Positions 43,080 to 51,549 of a DNA stretch of 64,000 nt are shown here, piece after piece; within the stretch, counting starts at the first letter, position 1, and each line of letters opens with the position of its first letter. The notes beneath the pieces were generated by a model. That model was not told the DNA's origin, did no database searches, and was given only the letters and a program-made list of their open reading frames with translations. This stretch comes from Geothrix sp. (lineage in GTDB: Bacteria > Acidobacteriota > Holophagae > Holophagales > Holophagaceae). The position numbers were made by a program, and so were the translations under genes. The stretch covers positions 62,001 to 126,000 of the forward strand of contig JAGRPP010000023.1 of NCBI GenBank assembly GCA_019449415.1. Reading direction: 5' to 3'.

Positions 43080-43793
43080 ATGCGATACGGAACCTACCTC
43101 GTCCCTGCCGCGATTGTGCTGACCCTCGGCAGCCTCGCCTGCAAGCCGCCCAAGACGGCCGAGCAGCTCAAGCAGGAGACCCAGGCGGCCTTCAACGAGG
43201 GCTACCAGGCGTTCAAGGATGGGAAGGCCCGCACGACCAACCCCTATCTGAACGACAAGGAAAACCCCCACAAGATGCAGGGCTGGTACGACGGTTGGGA
43301 CAAGGCCAAGGCCGACAAGGATGCCGCTGACAAGGTCGCCGCCGAGAAGGCCGCCGCCGACGAAGCCGCCCGCAAGGCCGCCGCCGAGAAGGCCGCCGCG
43401 GAAGAAGCCGCCCGCAAGGCCGCCGAGGCCGAGAAGGCCGCTGCCTTCAAGAAGGCCGCCGAAGCCGCCCTCAAGATGATCCACTTCGACTTCGACAAGT
43501 CCGACATCAAGGAAGGCGACCGCGCCACCCTCCAGGGCATCGCCGACTTCATGAAGGCCTTCCCCGCCGCCAAGCTCGAGATCGAAGGCCACTGCGACGA
43601 GCGGGGCACCAACGAGTACAACCTCGCGCTCGGCAACCACCGCGCTGCCGCCGCCCTGGCCTACCTGAAGACCCTGGGCGTGGACGAGGCCCGCTTCACC
43701 ACCATCAGCTACGGCAAGGAAAAGCCCCTCTGCACCGAGGCCAAGGAAGCCTGCTGGAGCCAGAACCGCCGCGCCGAGTTCAAGCTCAAGTAA
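43080..43793 (+). CDS. pal: Pal-like OmpA-domain lipoprotein
   Basis: A 237-residue outer-membrane-anchored protein binding peptidoglycan and TolB. The signal sequence ends at Cys21 (LGSLACKPP), a slightly atypical lipobox. Residues about 75-140 are a Lys/Ala/Glu-rich helical spacer of repeated AAEKAAADEAARKA-like units, longer than in usual Pal. The OmpA domain follows with IHFDFDKSDIKEGDRATL, IEGHCDERGTNEYN and QNRRAEF. AGGAGG lies 9 bases before the ATG at 43080. A terminator follows. Confidence 0.92.
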   Translation: MRYGTYLVPAAIVLTLGSLACKPPKTAEQLKQETQAAFNEGYQAFKDGKARTTNPYLNDKENPHKMQGWYDGWDKAKADKDAADKVAAEKAAADEAARKAAAEKAAAEEAARKAAEAEKAAAFKKAAEAALKMIHFDFDKSDIKEGDRATLQGIADFMKAFPAAKLEIEGHCDERGTNEYNLALGNHRAAAALAYLKTLGVDEARFTTISYGKEKPLCTEAKEACWSQNRRAEFKLK

Positions 43794-43811
43794 CTGTTCC
43801 AGATCACGCGA

Positions 43812-43836
43812 AGCGGGGGCTACGGCCCCCGCTTTT
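43812..43836 (+). terminator. rho-independent terminator after pal
   Basis: AGCGGGGGC at 43812-43820 pairs perfectly with GCCCCCGCT at 43825-43833 around TACG, followed by TTTTCG. It ends or attenuates the tolB-pal transcript before cpoB. Confidence 0.82.
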
Positions 43837-43867
43837 CGTTTAGGATGAAGTGCATCCCGGAGTTCCC

Positions 43868-44587
43868 ATGAGTGCCCGCACCCTGCTCTTTCCGGCCCTG
43901 ACCGCACTTCTCGCCATCGGATGCGGATCCGAAGACCAGCTCCGCCGCGTCGAGCAGGAGGTCGGCGACCTCAAGCTCGAGGTCTTCAAGCTCCGCCAGC
44001 AGGTCGAGGACGGCAACAAGCGCTCCGAGGCGGAGCAGAAGGCCGCCCAGGAATCCCGGAGCCAGGATCGCCGCTTCCAGGCCGACCTTCAGGAAAGCCT
44101 CCGCCAGGTGCAGGACACCACCCGCGTGCTGAACAACCGCCTGAACAGCGTGCCCCGGGGTGGGGCGCGGCCGGCGGCGGACGCCGCGCCTGCGGCCGCG
44201 GCCCAGGCCTCCGAGGATGAGCGGGCCTTCAACGCGGCGGTGCTGGACTACAACCGAGGCAACTACCCGCTGGCCGCCGAGGGCCTGGATCTCTTCCTGA
44301 AGAACTATCCGCAGAGTGCCAAGCGCCCCGATGCGCTCTTCTTCCTGGGGCTCTGCCACTACAACCAGCGCACCTTCGACAAGGCCCAGCAGGCCTTCGA
44401 TCGCATCATCAAGGACCACGCCGCCTCGCCGCAGTTCCTGCCCGCCAAGCTCAAGCGCGCCCAGTGCCTCCTCAAGCAGGGGCTCAAGCCCGCCGCGGTG
44501 AAGGCCTTCCGCGAGTTGGTGGACGGATTCGCCGGCAGCGCCGAGGCCCGCACCGCCCAGCAGGAACTGAGCGACCTGGGCCTTTGA
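43868..44587 (+). CDS. cpoB: CpoB/YbgF-like lipoprotein with coiled coil and TPR
   Basis: A 239-residue envelope protein that in other bacteria coordinates Tol-Pal with cell-wall synthesis at division. A lipobox LAIGC places the lipid Cys at 19. Residues about 25-95 form a trimeric-type coiled coil (LRRVEQEVGDLKLEVFKLRQ), then a Pro/Ala linker and a C-terminal TPR domain starting FNAAVLDYNRGNYPLAAEGL. GGAG precedes the ATG at 43868. Follows pal as in the usual tol-pal order, but past a terminator. Confidence 0.9.
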   Translation: MSARTLLFPALTALLAIGCGSEDQLRRVEQEVGDLKLEVFKLRQQVEDGNKRSEAEQKAAQESRSQDRRFQADLQESLRQVQDTTRVLNNRLNSVPRGGARPAADAAPAAAAQASEDERAFNAAVLDYNRGNYPLAAEGLDLFLKNYPQSAKRPDALFFLGLCHYNQRTFDKAQQAFDRIIKDHAASPQFLPAKLKRAQCLLKQGLKPAAVKAFRELVDGFAGSAEARTAQQELSDLGL

Positions 44588-44598
44588 TCCGGTCCGCC

Positions 44599-45582
44599 AT
44601 GAACCCTGAAACCTGGCGCGTTCCCGTCCGCATCGACTTCGCGGGCGGAACCCTCGACCTGTGGCCCATCTACGCCATGATGGGCGGCTGCCTCACCGTG
44701 AACGCCGCCGTGGACCTGTGGATCGAGCTGGAGGTCGGCCGCAGTGGTCCCGGCCACCGGCTCAAGAGCCGGGACCTGGAGATCGATCTGGCCTACGAGA
44801 CCTGGCCGGCTGAAGCGCCCGCTGGTCTCTCCTGGGTCTGGCGGGTACTGGATGGATCTGGCGCGCCGCCGGCCTCCGTGGCCATCCACAGCCCCGTGCC
44901 CCAGGGCTCGGGGCTGGGCGTGTCCTCCTGCCTCGGCGTGGGCCTGCTCGGGGCGGCCCTCGGTGAGGAAGCCGGTGAAGGTCTGGCCCGCAAAGTGCCG
45001 ATTCTGCGGGACCTGGAAAGTCGGGAACTCCAAACCCCGGCGGGCTGGCAGGACTACTATCCAGCCGCCCTGGGCGGCGCCCTGGCCCTCCACTGGGATG
45101 GGCCCGAACCGCGCTGGGAGCGGCTGGAGCCCCATCCGGGCCTGCTGGCGGATCTGGTGGTGTTCTACACCGGGAAGCCGCACCACTCGGGGATGACGAA
45201 CTGGGAGGCCTACAAGCGGTTCATCGAGGGCGATGTCCAGACCCGGCAGGCCCTGTCCGATATCCGGGGCATCGCCTGGGACATGGCGGCGGTCCTGCCT
45301 TCGGACCCCGCCGCCGTGGCCGCGCTGCTGGAGCGCGAAGGCCAGGCCCGGGTGAACCTGTCCCCGGCGGTGGAGACGGATGCCATGCGCGCGGTGCGGG
45401 ATCGCGGCCGCCGCGAGGGCTGGTACGCGGGCATGAAGCCCTGCGGTGCCGGGGGCGGCGGCTGCTGCCTGCTGGTGGCCAAGGATGGCCGCCGGGAAGC
45501 CGCCGAGGCGGCCCTGCGCGACATGGGCCTGCCGCCCCTGGATTTGCGGATCACCCCAAGGGGGCTGCACAGGCTCGGATGA
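44599..45582 (+). CDS. GHMP-family sugar kinase
   Basis: A 327-residue kinase of the galactokinase/homoserine/mevalonate/phosphomevalonate superfamily. It starts with VPVRIDFAGGTLDLWPIYAM, as in sugar-1-kinases, has the ATP loop SPVPQGSGLGVSSCLGVGLL near 100, and the C-terminal GHMP motif KPCGAGGGGCCLLV. The start resembles heptose-7-phosphate or fucose kinases, but the substrate is not certain. ATG at 44599 is chosen; TTG at 44587 overlapping cpoB is possible. Its 3' end overlaps convergent mutY by 32 bases. Confidence 0.85.
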   Translation: MNPETWRVPVRIDFAGGTLDLWPIYAMMGGCLTVNAAVDLWIELEVGRSGPGHRLKSRDLEIDLAYETWPAEAPAGLSWVWRVLDGSGAPPASVAIHSPVPQGSGLGVSSCLGVGLLGAALGEEAGEGLARKVPILRDLESRELQTPAGWQDYYPAALGGALALHWDGPEPRWERLEPHPGLLADLVVFYTGKPHHSGMTNWEAYKRFIEGDVQTRQALSDIRGIAWDMAAVLPSDPAAVAALLEREGQARVNLSPAVETDAMRAVRDRGRREGWYAGMKPCGAGGGGCCLLVAKDGRREAAEAALRDMGLPPLDLRITPRGLHRLG

Positions 45583-46651
45583 GCGCGGCCGCATCCGGGG
45601 CCTCCAGGGGCGTCTGCCCCGGCGTGGCCAGCAGGTCCCGAAGGCGCTGATCCCGCTTGCCGAGGGGCAGGGCGGAGAGGTCGGCGGCCGGGATCCAGCG
45701 CAGTCCCTCGGCGGTCTGGAACTGGGCGCTAAGGCGCAGGTGCAGGGGATTCACGGCCTCCCGGCGATGGGTGTAGACCTGCGTCCAGCCGGGCCAGGCC
45801 AGCATGGCGACCGGGCCGGGAGCCGGTGGCTGAGAGGCCAGTTCCGACGCCTCGATGGTCGGCCAGCGCCAGAGGCCCGCCAGGAGCCCGCTGGCCGCGG
45901 GGGCATGGAGCAGCAGGTGCCCCTCCGCCTCCATGGCCACCAGCCAGAGGGAGCTCTCCTTGGGTTTCGCGCGCTTGCCCGCGGGCGGGATCTCCCCGGT
46001 GCGTTGCGCCCGCCGCGCGGCGCAAGCGTCCGCAAGGGGGCAGGCGTGGCAGGCGGACATCGGTGCGCAGACCGTGGCGCCCAGCTCCATGATCGCCTGC
46101 GTCAGGCGGGAAGGGCCGTGAGCCACGAGGGCAGGAGTGAGCCAGGTCCGAAGGTCGGCGGCCTGGGTCTTCGGATCGCCCTCGATCAGCAGCAGGCGGG
46201 CCAGCACGCGGAAGGCGTTGCCATCCAGGGCCGGCGCGGGCCACTGGAAGGCGATGGCGCCCACGGCGGCGGCGGTGTAGGGGCCGAGGCCCGGCAGCCG
46301 GGCCAGGCCCTCCAGGTCCTCGGGCCACCCCTCAGCGGCCACGGACGCTGCGGCGGCCTTCAGGAAGCGTGCGCGACGGTAGTACCCGAGACCCTCCCAG
46401 GCCTTGTGGACGGTGTCCTCATCGGCCTCGGCGAGGGCCTGCGGCGTGGGAAACCGCTCCAGCCAGCGGTTGAAATAGGGCACCACCGTGGCCACCTGGG
46501 TCTGCTGCAGCATCAATTCGGACACCAGCACCGCGTAGGGATCCGGATGCGGCGCCTCCAGGTCGAGGGCGCGCCAGGGCAGGTCCCGTCGCACACGGTC
46601 GAACCAGGGGGCCAGGGGGGCGAGGAGATCGGAGGCAGCGGGCCAAGGCAT
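45551..46651 (-). CDS. mutY: A/G-specific adenine DNA glycosylase
   Basis: Removes adenine paired with 8-oxoguanine. The 366 residues contain SELMLQQTQVATVVPYF, the helix-hairpin-helix LPGLGPYTAAAVGAIAF, the catalytic Asp region ALDGNAFRVLARL, an iron-sulphur loop CAPMSACHACPLADAC, and a C-terminal Nudix-like domain that recognises 8-oxoG. The Cys spacing is 5-2-5 rather than the classical 6-2-5. Convergent with the GHMP kinase gene. With mutT nearby the window holds two of the three GO-system enzymes. Confidence 0.94.
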   Translation of the reverse strand: MPWPAASDLLAPLAPWFDRVRRDLPWRALDLEAPHPDPYAVLVSELMLQQTQVATVVPYFNRWLERFPTPQALAEADEDTVHKAWEGLGYYRRARFLKAAAASVAAEGWPEDLEGLARLPGLGPYTAAAVGAIAFQWPAPALDGNAFRVLARLLLIEGDPKTQAADLRTWLTPALVAHGPSRLTQAIMELGATVCAPMSACHACPLADACAARRAQRTGEIPPAGKRAKPKESSLWLVAMEAEGHLLLHAPAASGLLAGLWRWPTIEASELASQPPAPGPVAMLAWPGWTQVYTHRREAVNPLHLRLSAQFQTAEGLRWIPAADLSALPLGKRDQRLRDLLATPGQTPLEAPDAAALIRACAAPLG

Positions 46652-46781
46652 CTCCAGACCCTACCATTCCCGCGTTCGCCCGCCTTGGGGCTCGGCAGGG
46701 GAAGGGGTCTTTCCGTGGCATCAGGGGGGTATTCGGAAACTCTGATCCCATTTAAAATCATTCTTTTTTCTTGGAGGAGCC

Positions 46782-48209
46782 ATGGAAACCGTGCGCATGA
46801 CGCCTCGTTCGGCGCTGGCGTCTCTTGGCGCGAGTCTGGGGCTGGTCCTTCTGGGGGCCTGCGGCGGCGGAGCCTCCGGCTCCGGGGGCGTCGGGGCGCC
46901 CACGCCGGCCGTGCTGAAGGTCCTCCCGGCCAGTGCTGACATCAAGGTGGGCGGCTCTCTGCAGGTGTGGGCGGAGAATGCTCAGGGGAGCCCCGTCCCG
47001 GCGACCTTTTCGGTGGTGGAGCCTCAGGGAGGCCTGATGACCGCCAGCGGCCGCTACCAGGCCCCCCTGGTGGCGGGAACCTACCACCTCCGGGCCACCA
47101 GCAGCCAGGTGCCCGGGGCCATCGCCGAGGTGCCCGTGAGGGTCTCCCTCTACCAGGCGGCCCTTGCGACAGTTCCGTCCTCCCAGTTCTCGCGCTTCGA
47201 CCACAGCGCCACCCTGCTTCCGGATGGCAGCGTCCTGCTGGCGGGGGGGATGGAATCCAGCCTGCTCGAGCGGTATCTCCCGGCCTCCGGAACCTTCGTG
47301 CAGGCGGCGGACCTCGGCGCCAAGCGCTGGGCCCACCAGGCCTCACCCCTTCCGGGGGGCGGGGTCCTGCTGTCGGGCGGCGTCGGGTTCTCGGGAACTG
47401 CCTCCATCGCCCTGGCGACGGCTCAGGTGTATGACGCCGGGACGGGAGTCCGCCCCGTAGGGCCCCTGACGGCTTCGCGCCTGCTGCATGCGGCCGAGGC
47501 GCTGGAGGATGGCCGCATCCTGCTGACCGGGGGGCTGCCTGCCACCGGATCCGACATCCGCGCCGTGGCCACGGCCGAGCTCTTCGATCCGGCGACGGGA
47601 AAATTCGCCGCCACCGGCTCGATGGGATCACCCCGCACCGGCCATACGGCCACCCGGCTCGCGAACGGGAAGCTCCTCATCGCCGGCGGGAGGAACAGCA
47701 CCTGCCTCTTCGGCTGCCAGGAACTGACCTGGGCCTCCGCCGAGCTCTTCGATCCCGCCACGGGCACCTTCTCCCCCACAGGAACCATGGCCCAGGCCCG
47801 GTACGGGCACACGGCCACCCCGCTTCCCGATGGCCGGATTCTGATCGCCGGAGGCACCACGCCGGATCTCCCGGATACGGATGTGTCCACCTCCCTGGAG
47901 ATCTACGATCCCGCCACCGGCGCGTTCACCCTTGCGGGAACCATGCTCCGGCCCCGGAGCCACCATACGGCGACCCTCCTCACGGACGGGCGCGTCCTGC
48001 TGGCCGGGGGGCGGACCGTTGGCGAGGGCTCCCTGGCCTCCGCCACCCTTGAGGTGATCGACCTGGCCAAGGGCCAGGCCACGCTGCTGACTTCCCCGCT
48101 GACCACCCGCTATCGCCACACGGCGACCCGCCTGCTCTCGGGCGAGGTGCTCCTGGCAGGGGGCAGCGAAGGGGGAGGCGGCATCAAGCTGGCGGAGGTG
48201 TTCCGCTAG
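46782..48209 (+). CDS. Kelch-repeat lipoprotein with Ig-like domain
   Basis: A 475-residue surface or periplasmic lipoprotein. Lipobox LLGAC puts the anchor at Cys27, followed by a Gly/Ser linker. Residues about 40-125 look like a bacterial Ig-like domain (GGSLQVWAENAQGSPVPATF). The rest is a beta-propeller of Kelch/galactose-oxidase type with repeats of the form HSATLLPDGSVLLAGG and ELFDPATGKFAATGSM; about six can be counted. GGAGGAG precedes the ATG by 2-3 bases. It stands alone between mutY and tRNA-Leu. Ligand unknown. Confidence 0.85.
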   Translation: METVRMTPRSALASLGASLGLVLLGACGGGASGSGGVGAPTPAVLKVLPASADIKVGGSLQVWAENAQGSPVPATFSVVEPQGGLMTASGRYQAPLVAGTYHLRATSSQVPGAIAEVPVRVSLYQAALATVPSSQFSRFDHSATLLPDGSVLLAGGMESSLLERYLPASGTFVQAADLGAKRWAHQASPLPGGGVLLSGGVGFSGTASIALATAQVYDAGTGVRPVGPLTASRLLHAAEALEDGRILLTGGLPATGSDIRAVATAELFDPATGKFAATGSMGSPRTGHTATRLANGKLLIAGGRNSTCLFGCQELTWASAELFDPATGTFSPTGTMAQARYGHTATPLPDGRILIAGGTTPDLPDTDVSTSLEIYDPATGAFTLAGTMLRPRSHHTATLLTDGRVLLAGGRTVGEGSLASATLEVIDLAKGQATLLTSPLTTRYRHTATRLLSGEVLLAGGSEGGGGIKLAEVFR

Positions 48210-48229
48210 AAAGACGGGGCCCCGGAACG

Positions 48230-48257
48230 AAAAACGAGCGCCCGGGGGCGCTCGTTT
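48230..48257. terminator. bidirectional terminator between Kelch gene and tRNA-Leu
   Basis: ACGAGCGCC at 48234-48242 pairs with GGCGCTCGT at 48247-48255 around CGGG. On the plus strand TTT follows; on the minus strand five T residues follow. It can end both the Kelch gene (stop at 48209) and the convergent tRNA-Leu. Confidence 0.82.
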
Positions 48258-48262
48258 CGATT

Positions 48263-48348
48263 TGGTGCCCGCGAGCAGACTCGAACTGCTACGGCTTGTG
48301 GCCACCACCCCCTCAAGATGGCGTGTCTACCAATTTCACCACGCGGGC
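48263..48348 (-). tRNA. tRNA-Leu (anticodon GAG)
   Basis: An 86-base leucine tRNA including an encoded CCA end. The acceptor stem GCCCGCG pairs with CGCGGGC. The D-loop contains AATTGGTAGAC; the anticodon stem CCATC/GGTGG holds loop TTGAGGG with anticodon GAG. There is a long variable arm (type II) and a T-arm AGCAG-TTCGAGT-CTGCT. It reads CUC and CUU codons. A terminator follows at once; secG lies 76 bases upstream on the same strand. Confidence 0.96.
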
Positions 48349-48423
48349 ACGCGGAACATTCATCTTCACTCAAAGCGCGAACGCGGTCAATGACTCGTTT
48401 CGAGCCCCGACCTGGCGAGGAAG

Positions 48424-48771
48424 TTACTGCTTGGCGGGCGCGTGGGCCGGGGCCGGAACGGGCGCGGCGGGGGCGGCCGGGGCCGGGGCGGGCACGGTGG
48501 CGGCGGGCTTGTCGCCGATCTTGTCCAGCACCGAGCGGTTGCCGCGGATGATCAGCACCTCGATGAACAGGGTGGTGCCGAGGAATCCGGCGGCCAGCCA
48601 GTAGGTGGCCTTGGAGAGGAAGGGCGTGGCGCCCTGGGCGCCGAAGGCGGAATTCGCGCCGCCGCCGCCGAAGGAGGCGCCGAGGCCTCCCTTGGTGCCG
48701 GGCTGCAGCAGGATCGCCCCGATGAGGAGGACGCCGAACAGGATCAGAAGCGCGAGGGCGAGGCCGTTCAT
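48424..48771 (-). CDS. secG: SecG preprotein translocase subunit
   Basis: A 115-residue protein with two membrane helices (LALLILFGVLLIGAILLQP and YWLAAGFLGTTLFIEVLII) around the SecG hallmark loop KGGLGASFGGGGANSAFG. The C-terminal 30 residues are a Pro/Ala-rich tail. It accelerates SecYEG translocation. The ATG at 48771 begins MNGLALAL with GGAG 5 bases upstream. It lies 38 bases after the DAHP synthase gene on the same strand and before tRNA-Leu. Confidence 0.93.
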   Translation of the reverse strand: MNGLALALLILFGVLLIGAILLQPGTKGGLGASFGGGGANSAFGAQGATPFLSKATYWLAAGFLGTTLFIEVLIIRGNRSVLDKIGDKPAATVPAPAPAAPAAPVPAPAHAPAKQ

Positions 48772-48809
48772 GTAAACTCCGAACCTCCTAGTCTGCCATG
48801 CCTGCCCTT

Positions 48810-49841
48810 CTACATCCAGAGCCCCGTGAGATTGGGGGTCTGCAGCGCGCGATGCACGGCCTGGGCCCGTTCCACGAGGCGGATGAAATCCGAGGGCAGC
48901 AGGGCCTGGGGGCCATCGCTGAGGGCCTTCTCCGGGTTGCAGTGGGTCTCCACCAGCAGGCCGTCGGCGCCCGCGGCCACGCCCGCCAGCCCGCAGGGGA
49001 TCACCAGGTCGCGGCGCCCGGTGGCGTGGCTGGGATCGACCATCACGGGCAGGTGGGTGAGGGCCTTGGCGGCAGGCACCACGCTCACATCGAGGGTGTT
49101 GCGGGCGTGATCGGACCAGGTGCGGATGCCGCGCTCGCAGAGCACGACATTCCGGTTGCCTTCCCCCAGCACATACTCGGCGGCATAGAGCCATTCCTCC
49201 AGCGTGGCCGAAGGGCCGCGCTTGAGCAGTACGGGCTTGTGGCAGCGCCCCGCCCGGCGCAGCAGCGCGAAGTTCTGCATGTTGCGGGCGCCGATCTGCA
49301 CCATGTCGGCGCTGCGCTCCACGGCATCGAAGGTCTCCACCTCCGTGGCCTCGGTGACGATGCCCAGGTCGAATTCCCTGCGCACCTCCTCCAGCAGGCG
49401 CAGGCCCTCGAGCCCCAGGCCCTGGAAGGCGTAGGGGCTCGTGCGGGGCTTGAAGGCGCCGGCCCGCAGCAGCTTCACGCCGGTCTCCGCCACATAGCGG
49501 GCCACGGTGAAGAGCTGTTCGCGGCTTTCCACGCCGCAGGGGCCGCCCACCAGGGCCAGGTCCGGGCCGCCGATCCTCACGCCGCGCACCTCCACCACCG
49601 TGCGGCCTGCCACGGCATCCGCGCTGGCCAGCTTGTAGGGGCTGGTGATGGGCACGACCCGGCGCACCCCGGCCATGGGCTCGATGCGGTCGGGCTTCAG
49701 GGCCTTGGAGGCGTTCGGCGCCACGATGCTGAGGGCCTCGGGCGTTTCGTTCACCTGGCTGCGGATGCCCGCCGATTCGAGCAGGGCCAGCACCTCGGCC
49801 ACCTGGTCCGGCGTGGCGGAGGGTTCCATGAGAATGAGCAT
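48810..49841 (-). CDS. aroF: DAHP synthase (type I-beta) with N-terminal regulatory domain
   Basis: 3-deoxy-D-arabino-heptulosonate 7-phosphate synthase, the first step of the shikimate pathway. The 343 residues start with a ferredoxin-like regulatory domain (1-70: MLILMEPSATPDQVAEVLAL). The barrel follows with VGGPCGVESREQLF, GAFKPRTSPYAFQG, LLKRGPSATLEEWLYAAEY, CERGIRTW and VDPSHATGRRDLV, the metal and substrate residues of the I-beta class. Likely controlled by an aromatic end product through the N-terminal domain. AGAGGA precedes the ATG. Confidence 0.94.
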   Translation of the reverse strand: MLILMEPSATPDQVAEVLALLESAGIRSQVNETPEALSIVAPNASKALKPDRIEPMAGVRRVVPITSPYKLASADAVAGRTVVEVRGVRIGGPDLALVGGPCGVESREQLFTVARYVAETGVKLLRAGAFKPRTSPYAFQGLGLEGLRLLEEVRREFDLGIVTEATEVETFDAVERSADMVQIGARNMQNFALLRRAGRCHKPVLLKRGPSATLEEWLYAAEYVLGEGNRNVVLCERGIRTWSDHARNTLDVSVVPAAKALTHLPVMVDPSHATGRRDLVIPCGLAGVAAGADGLLVETHCNPEKALSDGPQALLPSDFIRLVERAQAVHRALQTPNLTGLWM

Positions 49842-50032
49842 GAGGATCCTCTAGCGGCGGGATGTGGCCGGACGAGCGTGAGAGGGGGGGAGCCTGTGGC
49901 TGAAGCCCGAGCCCGGAAGGGCGAAGAGAATGAGCATGCGGCCTCGCGAAGACTTCCGATTCTAGCGCTTCTGGCGGATCGGAGCCTGGACAGGGATCGA
50001 GGCGGCATCCAGACTTGGGCCCGGAGGTCCCC

Positions 50033-50809
50033 ATGCGGCGCGCTCCCACCCCCTTTTCCGGTTCCCTGCTGTTGTTTCCCCTGCTGCTCGCTTTCGGCTG
50101 CACCCGGCCGGAGGTCGAGGCCTTTCGCATCAGCCCCCCGCCCGTGAGCGTGACCGTGAGCCTGCCCGAGCGCCTGGCCGACCGGGAGGGGTTCCAGCAG
50201 GAGTATGCCTCGGCCCTCCGCGGCCGGCTGGCCACGCGGGTGGTCGTGATCCCCGAGGGCGTGAAGCCTCCCGTGGGGGCCGCCGAGCTGCAGGTGGACA
50301 TCCGGGACATCTCCCCGGCCTCGGGCCAACCAAGCCCCGCCGCCATCGGCGTGGCCACGGGCGTCGCCGTGGGGGCCATCAGCGCGGCCTCGGGCAACCG
50401 GGGCTGGGGCGTGGTGGACGGCCTGTTCTGGGGCCTGTGGGTGGGCAGCCATGCCGCCATGCACCAGGAACGGACCCAGGATCGCCTGGGTTACCGGCCC
50501 CAGGTGGTGCGGGCCCAGATCCGTCTGGTGCGGCAGGGGGTTCTCGAACCCCTGTGGGTCGACTCCGTCGAGCCGGTGGAGGTGGTCGAGGCCATGGACC
50601 CGCTCCCTCCCGGTGCCCGGGACGACGACGGCCGCATCCGCGAAGAGGAGGCCAAGGGCTTCGCCCGGGTGGTGGTGCAGAAGCTGTCGGCCCACTTCCA
50701 GTGGGGGCGCCTCACGGATCAGCGCTTCTACGAGGACCCGGCCGCGAAGAAGGGGGATCTCCCCAGCCGAAGCCCGGAGCCCGCGCCCGCAGAGCCGAAG
50801 AAAGACTGA
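50033..50809 (+). CDS. lipoprotein of unknown function
   Basis: A 258-residue exported protein with lipobox LAFGC (Cys23). The body begins with PPPVSVTVSLPERLADREGF and carries a short hydrophobic, Gly-rich segment (about 105-140: AAIGVATGVAVGAISAAS) that might be a membrane hairpin or glycine-zipper. The tail is Pro/Glu/Lys-rich. No family recognised. GGAGG lies 4 bases before the ATG at 50033. Its stop shares a base with the start of the zinc-ribbon gene (TGATG), so they are coupled. Confidence 0.7.
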   Translation: MRRAPTPFSGSLLLFPLLLAFGCTRPEVEAFRISPPPVSVTVSLPERLADREGFQQEYASALRGRLATRVVVIPEGVKPPVGAAELQVDIRDISPASGQPSPAAIGVATGVAVGAISAASGNRGWGVVDGLFWGLWVGSHAAMHQERTQDRLGYRPQVVRAQIRLVRQGVLEPLWVDSVEPVEVVEAMDPLPPGARDDDGRIREEEAKGFARVVVQKLSAHFQWGRLTDQRFYEDPAAKKGDLPSRSPEPAPAEPKKD

Positions 50810-51549
50810 TGGAAGCCCGCACCCTCCGCTGTTCGGGCTGCGGGGCGCCGGTGCCTTCGGATGCACCGCAGTGTCCCTATTGCCGGGCCCAGCTGGCCAC
50901 GGTGGCCTGCCCGGCCTGCTTCGCCCTGGTGCCCCTGTCGGCCAGTCACTGCCCGGGTTGCGGCGCGGCGATGGCACCCAGGGAAGCCGGCGTGTCAGCG
51001 ACGGCACCCTGTCCCGCCTGCGCCAAGCCTCTGGCCACCACCCTGGTCGGGGAGCTGGAGGTCAGCGAGTGCCGAGCCTGCGCAGGGCTGTGGCTGGATC
51101 GCTCCGTGTTCGAGCAGCTGGGCGTCAGCCGCGAGCGGCAGGGGACCGTGCTGGGCGCGCTGCCCGCGCCCGCCACACCCCACCCCGTCGCGCTGGGGTC
51201 GGTCCAGTACCGCCCCTGCCCGGTCTGCCGCCAGTTCATGAACCGGGTGAACTATGCCAGGCGCTCCGGAGTCGTTCTGGATGTCTGCAAGAAACACGGC
51301 CTCTGGTTCGACCAGGACGAGCTGCGCCGGGTGCTGGCCTTCATCGCCGGCGGGGGGCTCGACCGCGCCCGGCAGCGGGAACTCGAGGAGCTGAAAGAGG
51401 CCAAGCGCCATGCCGTGGCCCTACCGGAGCGCGCGGCCTCCTCCTACGAGTTCGGCCAGCAAGGGAACGCGTCGGGCCACTGGCTGACCGCCGCCGGCCT
51501 GGTGGGCCTGGCCATGGATGCGGCGGGGCTGTTCCTGGATTCCGACTGA
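50809..51549 (+). CDS. multi-zinc-ribbon (zf-TFIIB-like) protein
   Basis: A 246-residue protein with stacked Cys pairs. N-terminal double ribbons include Cys8, Cys11, Cys22, Cys25 and CPACFALVPLSASHCPGCG. Two TFIIB-type ribbons follow: CPACAKPLATTLVGELEVSE...CRACAGLWLD and CPVCRQFMNRVNYARRSGVV...WFDQDEL. Proteins of this zf-TFIIB group are small zinc-binding proteins of unknown role. A C-terminal hydrophobic segment (WLTAAGLVGLAMDAAGLFLD) may be membrane-associated. The ATG at 50809 overlaps the lipoprotein stop by one base. Its stop directly abuts the convergent tpiA stop. Confidence 0.8.
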   Translation: MEARTLRCSGCGAPVPSDAPQCPYCRAQLATVACPACFALVPLSASHCPGCGAAMAPREAGVSATAPCPACAKPLATTLVGELEVSECRACAGLWLDRSVFEQLGVSRERQGTVLGALPAPATPHPVALGSVQYRPCPVCRQFMNRVNYARRSGVVLDVCKKHGLWFDQDELRRVLAFIAGGGLDRARQRELEELKEAKRHAVALPERAASSYEFGQQGNASGHWLTAAGLVGLAMDAAGLFLDSD

